From Bacteroidales bacterium UBA3754 (GTDB lineage Bacteria > Bacteroidota > Bacteroidia > Bacteroidales > UBA1715): a stretch of 23,494 bases of DNA. A program made the position numbers and the translations under genes. Shown piece after piece: positions 1 to 6,464 of this stretch. Numbering within the stretch: the first letter of the stretch is position 1; each line of letters starts with the position of its first letter. The stretch is from NCBI GenBank assembly GCA_002371705.1, contig DFGI01000049.1, positions 1 to 23,494 on the forward strand, given 5' to 3'. Under the pieces are notes generated by a model. That model searched no databases. It was given only the letters and a program-made list of their open reading frames with translations, and was not told the origin of the DNA.

Positions 1-335
1 TCACCGAAAAGTTTAGCTTCCTTCATGGCTTTTTTAGCCCAAACGCCCGTATTCAAATACGCAGCTTTCTTTTCCAAGAAGTTGTAAGGAATCATACAGA
101 ATTCCAAACTTGCACCTCCACCGAGGAATATAACGGAGTATCCTTCAGGAATGTCCAACAATTCTTTGAACAAGGAGACAGCCTCGTCAACTACTGGTTG
201 AAAGTTCTTAGCTCTATGGCTGATCTCTAAAATTGAAAGTCCATCGTTTTCGAAGTCCAAAACTGCCTTGGCAGTGTCTTCAATCACCTCGCGAGGCAAT
301 ATGGACGGTCCTGCATTGAAATTATGTTTTTTCAT
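1..335 (-). CDS. serC: Phosphoserine aminotransferase, N-terminal part (runs off the left edge)
   Basis: This is a PLP-dependent aminotransferase that converts 3-phosphohydroxypyruvate and glutamate into phosphoserine and 2-oxoglutarate, the second step of serine synthesis; it may also act in pyridoxal phosphate synthesis. About 111 N-terminal residues are present. The start MKKHNFNAGPSILP is the family signature, followed by ISHRAKNF near residue 40 and the phosphate-binding stretch FLGGGAS near residue 75, then WAKKAMKEAKLFGE at the edge. The ATG at 333-335 is the natural start because NAGPS normally sits within the first ten residues. The PLP lysine lies outside the window. The gene is transcribed divergently from the ccsBA gene. 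A serA gene is often the next gene downstream in Bacteroidales, but that lies beyond this window. Confidence 0.95.
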   Translation of the reverse strand, partial: MKKHNFNAGPSILPREVIEDTAKAVLDFENDGLSILEISHRAKNFQPVVDEAVSLFKELLDIPEGYSVIFLGGGASLEFCMIPYNFLEKKAAYLNTGVWAKKAMKEAKLFG

Positions 336-368
336 CTTGATATTAAAAATTTTTCGCCCACAAAAGTG

Positions 369-376
369 CAAAATTA
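369..376 (-). promoter_or_regulatory. Putative -7 element of the serC promoter
   Basis: Read on the minus strand this is TAATTTTG, a perfect match to the Bacteroidota -7 consensus TAnnTTTG, 33 bases upstream of the serC ATG. I do not see a good -33 TTTG at the expected distance, so the call rests on the -7 box and its position alone. Confidence 0.5.
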
Positions 377-472
377 TCTTTAATTATGAACGGATTTCGT
401 CTATTCTTTTTTATAATTTTTCAAAAAGATATTAACCGATTTTAAAATATTGTTGACTCATCATCTAAACCA

Positions 473-555
473 TTGATTTTTTCTTACATCAAAAACAAAA
501 TCCCCATTTTTAATGATTTACAGACTCAAAAATTTGATTTCCTTTACATCAAAAA
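473..555. repeat. Two copies of an inverted-repeat, operator-like sequence in the serC/ccsBA spacer
   Basis: The same 12-mer TTACATCAAAAA occurs at 484-495 and 544-555, exactly 60 bases apart. Each copy is the right half of an inverted repeat: TTGAT, 10 bases, ATCAA at 473-492, and TTTGAT, 9 bases, ATCAAA at 533-553. The arms resemble an FNR half-site (TTGAT/ATCAA), but the spacer is far longer than the 4 bases of an FNR box, so I do not assign a regulator. The second copy ends just before the ccsBA -33 element. In such AT-rich DNA part of this could be chance. Confidence 0.4.
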
Positions 556-556
556 T

Positions 557-585
557 TTTGTGTACAAATTGAATATGTATATTTG
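557..585 (+). promoter_or_regulatory. Promoter of the ccsBA gene (-33 TTTG, -7 TATATTTG)
   Basis: TTTG at 557-560 is followed after 17 bases by TATATTTG at 578-585, a perfect TAnnTTTG box. Transcription would begin near 590. This settles the start of the downstream gene: the in-frame TTG at 583 would lie inside the -7 box and upstream of the message, so the ATG at 607 is the real start. Confidence 0.6.
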
Positions 586-606
586 TGCGTAGCTGATTAC
601 ATAATT

Positions 607-2667
607 ATGAAACGATTTCTAATTTCGCTCTATCTATTCATAATCACGGCTTTGGCTGTGGCAACATTTATCGAAGCTCGTTTGGGAACACCGTTTGTAA
701 AAGATTTTTGCTACGAATCACCGTGGTTCTTTGCATGTTGGACAATATTAGGCGTTGTTGGATTATTGTATGTGTTCCGCCGAAAATTATGGCAAAAACC
801 AGCAACATTCTTGCTCCATATCTCGTTCGTGGTTATGCTAATTGGCGCAGGAATCACGTGGACGTTCGGCGAACGGGGAATTATGCACATAAATAAAGGT
901 GAATCCCAACGTTTCTTTTTGAAAAATGACACTGTGCGTGCGGAATTACCGTTTTCTATTGAATTACAACAATTTACCATTTCTTATTATCCCGGGACAA
1001 CCGCCCCTGCCGATTATGTGAGTTCGGTTGTTGTACACGATGCCGACAGCACGCAAACCAACGGAAATATTTCTATGAACAACGTGCTTTCGCACAAAGG
1101 CTATCGGTTTTATCAGACTTCATACGACGAAAATCTTGCCGGTACGTGGCTCAGCATAAACCACGACCCGATTGGCATTGGTGTCACTTACACGGGATAT
1201 TTGTTAATGGCGCTCTCGATGATTTTTTTGATGTTTTCTAAAAAAAGTGGCTTCCGAAAATTGCTGAAACATCCTGCTTTACAAAAGACAACATTTTGTT
1301 TCTTGCTGATTTTCATATCTTTATGCGGAAAACCTATCTCGGCACAGGAAATGGTAACGACCAAACCGATATGGGAAAAGGTGTACGCCGATTCGGCTTC
1401 GTCGATGCAAGTGCTGTACCACGACAGAATTGTGCCGTTCAATACGCTGGCACGTGATTTTACGTTGAAATTGTATGGCAAGCCAAGCTACAAAGGTCTG
1501 ACGGCAGAACAAGTTGTAGGAAGTTGGTTGCTCTTCCCCAACACGTGGAAAAACGAACCAATGATTCTTGTGAAAAATGAAGAATTGCAGTCTTACCTCG
1601 GCATACAAGGAAAATTCGCTAAATACACCGACTTTTTTGACGAACAAAACCAATATAAACTTCGTGAGCTTTGGCAGTCGGTGCAAACTGAAAGCCGTTC
1701 ACCGTTGCGGAAAGCCGTGGTTGAAGCGGACGAAAAAATTGCATTGATAACAATGTTGCAACAAGGAACTTTAATTCGTCAACTGCCCGACGATGGTTCC
1801 ATTAAACCGTTGAGCAACACGAAGATACAAGCTGAATTATTCTACAACAAAGTTCCGTTCACCAAAATCCTTTTTATGGTAAACCTCACGATAGGATTTT
1901 TGTCGCTCTTTTGGCTGCTCAACCAAATCGTTCGCAATAATTTCACTCGAAAATCAAACATGGAATTACTGCTTAAAATCCTGATACTATGCGCATTACT
2001 ATTCCATACAATTGGTGTTTTTCTGCATGGTTACATCAGCGGCAGGATTCCGATGAGCAATGGCTACGAAACAATGATGTTTGTGGCATGGTGCGTCTTG
2101 TTTGTGGCGGTTTTGCTACGCAATAAATCGGCATTTATAGTTCCGTTCGGATTTCTGCTTTCTGGATTTATTTTGTTGGTGGCTTGGCTTGGACAGAAAA
2201 ATCCACAAATCACGCCAATGATGCCCGTTTTGCATTCCCCCATATTAAGTATTCACGTCTCCGTGCTGATGATGGCGTATGCGTTGTACGGATTCATTAC
2301 CTTGAACGGATGTATAGCATTGCTTCTCCACGCAAAAGACAAAGATAGTCATGCCGAAACCATAGAAACACTCACTGTTTTGAGTAAATTGATGCTCTAT
2401 CCCGCAACGTTTTTAATGGGAATAGGAATATTTATTGGTGCCGTGTGGGCAAACATTTCGTGGGGAACTTACTGGTCGTGGGACCCGAAAGAAACGTGGG
2501 CGTTGATTACATTTTTGGTTTATGCCGCCGCATTCCACACGGAATCCGTTCCAAAGTTCAACAAAAACGTATTCTTCCACGTTTTTGTGCTCATTGCCTT
2601 TCTCACCGTTTTGATGACATATTTCGGAGTGAACAACTTGCTTGGCGGAATGCATTCGTATAAGTAA
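607..2667 (+). CDS. ccsBA: Fused cytochrome c synthase, ResB/CcsB domain plus CcsA domain (system II)
   Basis: This membrane protein of 686 residues carries haem across the inner membrane and attaches it to CXXCH motifs of c-type cytochromes. The N-terminal third is ResB-like: a membrane segment at residues 3-22, paired segments around 40-85, a periplasmic stretch and another segment near 193-212. A hydrophobic segment at 229-246, ending in a signal-peptide-like ISAQ, joins it to a soluble stretch of about 170 residues. From about 420 on it is CcsA, with several membrane helices and the tryptophan-rich haem-handling WWD motif at residues 614-631 (Trp619, Trp623, Trp625, Asp626, Trp631). His543 and His644 flank that motif and are candidate haem ligands. 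In Bacteroidota this fused form often accompanies nrfHA nitrite reductase genes; none are here. It is convergent with the S46 peptidase gene, 21 bases apart. Confidence 0.92.
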   Translation: MKRFLISLYLFIITALAVATFIEARLGTPFVKDFCYESPWFFACWTILGVVGLLYVFRRKLWQKPATFLLHISFVVMLIGAGITWTFGERGIMHINKGESQRFFLKNDTVRAELPFSIELQQFTISYYPGTTAPADYVSSVVVHDADSTQTNGNISMNNVLSHKGYRFYQTSYDENLAGTWLSINHDPIGIGVTYTGYLLMALSMIFLMFSKKSGFRKLLKHPALQKTTFCFLLIFISLCGKPISAQEMVTTKPIWEKVYADSASSMQVLYHDRIVPFNTLARDFTLKLYGKPSYKGLTAEQVVGSWLLFPNTWKNEPMILVKNEELQSYLGIQGKFAKYTDFFDEQNQYKLRELWQSVQTESRSPLRKAVVEADEKIALITMLQQGTLIRQLPDDGSIKPLSNTKIQAELFYNKVPFTKILFMVNLTIGFLSLFWLLNQIVRNNFTRKSNMELLLKILILCALLFHTIGVFLHGYISGRIPMSNGYETMMFVAWCVLFVAVLLRNKSAFIVPFGFLLSGFILLVAWLGQKNPQITPMMPVLHSPILSIHVSVLMMAYALYGFITLNGCIALLLHAKDKDSHAETIETLTVLSKLMLYPATFLMGIGIFIGAVWANISWGTYWSWDPKETWALITFLVYAAAFHTESVPKFNKNVFFHVFVLIAFLTVLMTYFGVNNLLGGMHSYK

Positions 2668-2688
2668 AAAAGTCAGACGATACTATCA

Positions 2689-4965
2689 TCAATTCCTTAT
2701 CGTCAACTCTTTCAATATATTGTCTGCCTTGCCATATTGTTTCAGGCAGAATAAAATGTATCGGATATCAACGCAGATGTTTCTGCACACGGATTCATCA
2801 TAATAATAGTCGCTCAATGTGCCTTCCTTGTTTCGGTCGAAGTTCAGACCGACCAAATAGCCGTTGGCGTCGAGCACAGGACTGCCCGAATTTCCGCCCG
2901 AAGTCTGACACGTTGTAATGAAATTCAGCACAAATGGTTCATAATTATCTGTATTTGCATTTTGTGACACAACAACCGAATCACCATTTAACGCTTTTTC
3001 ATATATTTTCGCAATAGATTCAGCAGCTCGACTTGCATCCTCAATCATCAGCATAACTTGAAAATCATCGTTAGCCTTGTACTCACGAGGTATTTCCTTT
3101 GTCATATTTACCAGTCTCTCAGGCGTGGTATAATACGGATAGTGAACAACAGAGTCAGCAGATTCTACTTTCGTATCTCTCGGCATTCCATGTCTTAAAT
3201 ATGGGGTATTGGGATCATATACTGCTACATTTTCTTTTTTCGTATAGGATTTTACCGTGCCGTAACTTATTCGCATTGTGTTATTTGCATCGGGAAACAT
3301 AGCACCGTGAGTGTATTCAAGCAATGCCTTCTGACGTAAATAATTCACGCTGTCGAACATTTGTTTCGCCATTTCGTACTCAGTATAAAGGGTTTGCAAC
3401 TCAATCCACACGTCTTGCGTAAATCTAAATAAGGCATCGTTATTTTTGAGATATTGCCTTACATCAAGGTCCCATATACCTTCCATAACACCAGTAGTAT
3501 CTTTTTCAGTGTATTTCCATTTCTTGTTTATCTTTTTCTGGAACTTCTTGGCGCGGTCGTAGTTGGTAAACACGCTTTTGTTGAACACGCTGTCTTCAAA
3601 TTTTGCAAAATCTTCTAAAGTTTTTAAATTCTGTAGTGACGGCAGCGAGATATGTTCCTTGTCCTGCATAATCAACAATACCCCCATCGACATGAAAGCC
3701 GAACGTTCCAATTCGGGATTGTATTTTTTCACAATGTCAAGGAACTTTTCCCCCCGTAGGAAACTCGTACCCATACCTGGACCATCCGTCGAAAGGACTA
3801 TGCTCGACGGCAATAACGTCTTCATTCGCCACAACCCTTCCATGCAGACCACCAACTTTCTGTATGCGGCATAATATGATTCTGCATAATTATCGTATAA
3901 GAAAAACGCATCTTTATATTGTTCCTTTAACGAATCATTTTTTTCCAACCAATACTCAAGATTTGCATCCCTTTCGCGACGAGCCAAATCAGCAAGAGAA
4001 TTCTTGTACGCCTCTCCTTCCGACTGCCATTTTACATAATAATTCGACAACGAGGAATATTGAGCATACACTTCCTGATATTCTTTTTCCCCCTTATCCA
4101 TATACAGGCAAATTGGGCGCAAACGAATGTCGCGCATCGCAATTTGTGCAGGATTCAACTCATTGATTATCATTGACAACTCCCCTTCCGAGCCGTACAT
4201 TTTTGTTTCGGCAGGATACCCGATAACCATTGTAAAATCGTCTTCTTTCACACCTTTCGTATTGATTTCCAACGATTTTCGTGGTTGAACCGGTTCATTG
4301 TTTTCATATACGCGAAGCAAGGCGAAATCGGCACTGCTGCGAGGCCAACTCCAATTGTCGGCGTTGCCTCCAAACTGGGCAATGTCGGCAGGCATAAACG
4401 CAACAAGACGAACATCGGTGTAGCTTTTCGTCTTAAACATAAAATACTGGTTTCCAGCAAAAAACTCCTCAATCGAAAATTGAAATTCCTGGGTGGAATC
4501 CTTCGTAATGGAATCGGTAATCTGCTCCATCGACAAACCCGTCCCTTTCATATCGAGCACAACGTTGGTCACATCGAACATTGCGAGCATCATTGTTGCC
4601 GACAGACGAGTAGTTGGAAGTTCCTCGTCCCTTGACTTTGCGAAGAAACCATTTTTTAAATACTCTTTTCCACCTTCGCATGCTTTAGATATATGAGACT
4701 CAACGCAATGGTAGTTTGTAAGCACCAATCCCTCGCCCGACACGAAACTACCCGTGCAACCGTTGCCGATTTGCACCACGGCATTGGTCAGACACGCCTT
4801 TTCGGCACTATAAATCTGTTCGGCGGTAAGTTTACAACCCTGCGCCTGCATATCAGGCAGAATTTGTTGTTCAACCAACATTGGAATCCACAGTCCTTCG
4901 GACGCGGAAACAAGTATAGAACTGAATAAAAAATAAAATAGAAATACTTTTTTTCTCACAATCAC
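2689..4965 (-). CDS. dpp11: S46 family dipeptidyl-peptidase, DPP11-like (acidic P1 specificity)
   Basis: This is an exported serine exopeptidase that removes dipeptides from the N terminus of oligopeptides, feeding amino-acid catabolism. Residues 1-21 form a signal peptide. The chymotrypsin-type triad is visible: His86 in TNYHCVES, probably Asp213 in the block WSWPRSSADF, and Ser693 in GGNSGSP. Arg711 lies 18 residues after the serine, the same spacing as Ser655 and Arg673 of Porphyromonas gingivalis DPP11, where this arginine selects Asp or Glu at P1; DPP7 has glycine there. From the serine to the C terminus there are 66 residues, as in that enzyme by my recollection of its length. At 758 residues it is slightly longer than the roughly 720 usual for the family. 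The start is a GTG at 4965; a second GTG at 4959 is equally possible and no ATG is available before the signal peptide. Confidence 0.9.
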   Translation of the reverse strand: MIVRKKVFLFYFLFSSILVSASEGLWIPMLVEQQILPDMQAQGCKLTAEQIYSAEKACLTNAVVQIGNGCTGSFVSGEGLVLTNYHCVESHISKACEGGKEYLKNGFFAKSRDEELPTTRLSATMMLAMFDVTNVVLDMKGTGLSMEQITDSITKDSTQEFQFSIEEFFAGNQYFMFKTKSYTDVRLVAFMPADIAQFGGNADNWSWPRSSADFALLRVYENNEPVQPRKSLEINTKGVKEDDFTMVIGYPAETKMYGSEGELSMIINELNPAQIAMRDIRLRPICLYMDKGEKEYQEVYAQYSSLSNYYVKWQSEGEAYKNSLADLARRERDANLEYWLEKNDSLKEQYKDAFFLYDNYAESYYAAYRKLVVCMEGLWRMKTLLPSSIVLSTDGPGMGTSFLRGEKFLDIVKKYNPELERSAFMSMGVLLIMQDKEHISLPSLQNLKTLEDFAKFEDSVFNKSVFTNYDRAKKFQKKINKKWKYTEKDTTGVMEGIWDLDVRQYLKNNDALFRFTQDVWIELQTLYTEYEMAKQMFDSVNYLRQKALLEYTHGAMFPDANNTMRISYGTVKSYTKKENVAVYDPNTPYLRHGMPRDTKVESADSVVHYPYYTTPERLVNMTKEIPREYKANDDFQVMLMIEDASRAAESIAKIYEKALNGDSVVVSQNANTDNYEPFVLNFITTCQTSGGNSGSPVLDANGYLVGLNFDRNKEGTLSDYYYDESVCRNICVDIRYILFCLKQYGKADNILKELTIRN

Positions 4966-4977
4966 TCAATTTGTTAG

Positions 4978-5004
4978 CAAAAGTACAGATTATTTACATA
5001 CAAA
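4978..5004 (-). promoter_or_regulatory. Putative promoter of the S46 peptidase gene
   Basis: On the minus strand TACTTTTG (4985 down to 4978) matches TAnnTTTG exactly. A TTTG at 5004-5001 lies 15 bases upstream, slightly closer than usual for a -33 element. The box is 12 bases from the GTG start, implying a very short leader. Confidence 0.5.
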
Positions 5005-5029
5005 GCCATTGAAGAACAAAATTTTAAGC

Positions 5030-5060
5030 AAAAAAAAGGGAGTTACCTCGAACTCCCTTT
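5030..5060 (-). terminator. Rho-independent terminator of the 52-codon gene
   Basis: On the minus strand a perfect 10-base-pair stem (AAAGGGAGTT with AACTCCCTTT, plus-strand positions 5051-5060 and 5035-5044) with a 6-base loop is followed by an unbroken run of T. It begins six bases after the stop of the small gene, so that gene is its own transcription unit, separated from the peptidase gene. Confidence 0.85.
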
Positions 5061-5065
5061 AATTG

Positions 5066-5224
5066 TCAAGCGGCCACTAAATCTTTGTAATTAGCGATAG
5101 CCCAATCTTGAAGGATTTCCGCATCGCCTGGAGTCAAATAGCCGAGACATTTTTTTAATTCCTTACGAAACAAGTCTGCGTCGAAACTCATTTTCGTCAA
5201 TACCTTATAACAATATTCCAGCAT
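5066..5224 (-). CDS. Small conserved-looking protein of 52 residues, function unknown
   Basis: The frame starts at the ATG at 5222-5224 (MLEYCYKVLTKMSF) and stops with TGA at 5066-5068. It is short, charged and predicted mostly helical, with FRKELKKCLGYL in the middle and AEILQDWAIANY near the end; there is no signal peptide or membrane segment. Two things support it as a real gene: codon use like its neighbours, and a strong intrinsic terminator six bases downstream. The layout (a helix with a basic SFDxxLFRKELKK core, then a Trp-containing helix) resembles small uncharacterised proteins I recall from other Bacteroidota, but I cannot confirm a family. No function is proposed. On the minus strand, near 5280-5250, TTGACA is followed 17 bases later by TAAATT, and TAAATTTA is one base off the -7 consensus. 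Confidence 0.65.
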   Translation of the reverse strand: MLEYCYKVLTKMSFDADLFRKELKKCLGYLTPGDAEILQDWAIANYKDLVAA

Positions 5225-5253
5225 AACTCTGTAATTTTTTAGATGGTATAAAT

Positions 5254-5476
5254 TTACAATATCAAATTCCCCTTGTCAAGAATCTTGCCAAAAATTTTAT
5301 TAACAAAATTCTTTTTGAATGGAATACCACGTTGAATGCTGTCGGGAAGCACGTCAAGCCGTTGAATGGCAAATATGATTGAAGACAATTTTATTGTATA
5401 TAGAATCGTTTTCTGCGCTCAATCCAAAATTATTAGGCACAAAATAAAAACAAACAATATATCGGACTTGGTTCAT
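5254..5476 (-). pseudogene. Possible decayed short gene (two overlapping minus-strand frames)
   Basis: The stretch 5225-5553 carries no intact gene. On the minus strand one frame runs from the ATG at 5474-5476 (MNQVRYIVCFYFVPNNFGLS) to a TGA at 5354-5356, 40 residues. A second frame, open from 5418 to a TAA at 5254-5256, reads through LSSIIFAIQRLDVLPDSIQR and FKKNFVNKIFGKILDKG. Joining them near 5370-5390 would give one polypeptide of about 75 residues, as if a frameshift had broken a small gene. The amino-acid composition of the second half (amphipathic, basic, few rare residues) looks coding, but the region is AT-rich and short, so chance is possible. I recognise no family. The rest of the spacer is AT-rich and holds only the cysE promoter. 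Confidence 0.22.
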
Positions 5477-5517
5477 AAATAGAAATTAAAGATAGAAAAT
5501 ATAAGCATAAAACTTTT

Positions 5518-5525
5518 TATCTTTG
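5518..5525 (+). promoter_or_regulatory. Putative -7 element of the cysE promoter
   Basis: TATCTTTG is a perfect TAnnTTTG box, 28 bases upstream of the cysE ATG. No convincing -33 TTTG is seen 17-20 bases before it. The position fits transcription of cysE and probably dnaG. Confidence 0.55.
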
Positions 5526-5553
5526 CCGTATAACTACAACAGGTTATTACGAA

Positions 5554-6429
5554 ATGGACAACAGAAAACAAATTTTACAAACAATACAGGAACTTTCCTC
5601 GCAAGAATCGTACAATTTGGTATATCACAAATCGAATGGCGACGTGCCAATGCCGTCGGTCAACGCGTTGGCAAAAATCGTGGAGACAATTCAGGAAATC
5701 ATTTTCCCCGGCTATTTCGGCCGCGATGTGGTTTGTGCAAACACAATTGAATTTTACACAGGCGTGAACGTTGACAAACTATTTGCAATGCTCACGCAAC
5801 AGATTCACCGTGGATTGATGTTCGACAGTAAAGATTTGACTAAGGAAGAATCCGAAAAAATGGCGGAAGACATTGCCGTGGCGTTCATCAAACGTCTGCC
5901 CTACATCCGCCACATGCTTTCGCTTGACATTCAGGCGGCATACAACGGCGACCCTGCGGCAAAATCATTCGGAGAAATCATTTTCTGTTATCCTGTAATA
6001 AAAACGCTGTTGCATTACCGCACAGCCCATGAACTTTTATTGCTCAACGTGCCACTGATTCCACGTATCATAACGGAAATGGCGCATTCCCTTACAGGAA
6101 TCGACATCCACCCTGCCGCCCAAATCGGCGAATATTTCACTATCGACCACGGCACGGGCGTTGTGATTGGTGCAACTTGTATCATTGGCAACCATGTACA
6201 ACTATATCAAGGTGTTACACTTGGTGCGAAAAACTTCCCACTTGACGAAAACGGCAATCCAATCAAAGGTATTCCACGCCACCCGATTGTGGAAGACGAT
6301 GTGATTATTTACTCTAACGCAACATTGCTTGGAAGAATAACCATAGGCAAAGGTGCCGTGATTGGAGCAAACGTGTGGGTTACGCACGATGTGGAGCCGA
6401 AAGCAAAAGTACTTGAGCGTAAATTATAA
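5554..6429 (+). CDS. cysE: Serine O-acetyltransferase
   Basis: This cytoplasmic enzyme transfers the acetyl group of acetyl-CoA to L-serine, giving O-acetylserine for cysteine synthesis by CysK. The 291 residues comprise a helical N-terminal domain (to about 180) and a left-handed beta-helix of hexapeptide repeats from GIDIHPAAQIG at residue 182. Catalytic residues can be matched to the Escherichia coli enzyme: Asp198 and His199 in IDHGTG, and Arg242-His243 in PRHP. The segment at about 226-240 (NFPLDENGNP) is the insertion loop typical of Bacteroidales and plant-like forms. The enzyme ends soon after the last coil (KAKVLERKL) and lacks a long extra tail; the feedback-inhibiting C-terminal peptide of the Escherichia coli enzyme is not evident. 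dnaG follows 35 bases later on the same strand. Confidence 0.93.
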   Translation: MDNRKQILQTIQELSSQESYNLVYHKSNGDVPMPSVNALAKIVETIQEIIFPGYFGRDVVCANTIEFYTGVNVDKLFAMLTQQIHRGLMFDSKDLTKEESEKMAEDIAVAFIKRLPYIRHMLSLDIQAAYNGDPAAKSFGEIIFCYPVIKTLLHYRTAHELLLLNVPLIPRIITEMAHSLTGIDIHPAAQIGEYFTIDHGTGVVIGATCIIGNHVQLYQGVTLGAKNFPLDENGNPIKGIPRHPIVEDDVIIYSNATLLGRITIGKGAVIGANVWVTHDVEPKAKVLERKL

Positions 6430-6464
6430 GGTAAAAATCCATCTGCACAACTATTTTTTGCAAC

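Noticed and set aside
533..553. FNR/CRP-type binding site before the ccsBA gene
   Set aside because: The half-sites resemble FNR arms, but the 9-10 base spacer does not fit the 4-base spacer of FNR or the arm sequence of CRP; kept only as an unassigned repeat.
2676..2704. Inverted repeat GACGATA/TATCGTC at the ccsBA/S46 peptidase convergent junction
   Set aside because: Only 7 base pairs with a 15-base loop, no T tract on either strand, and it overlaps the peptidase stop codon; too weak to call a terminator.
5250..5280. TTGACA and TAAATT spaced by 17 bases before the 52-codon gene, resembling an Escherichia coli sigma-70 promoter
   Set aside because: The Bacteroidota housekeeping sigma factor does not use this consensus, so the match is probably chance.
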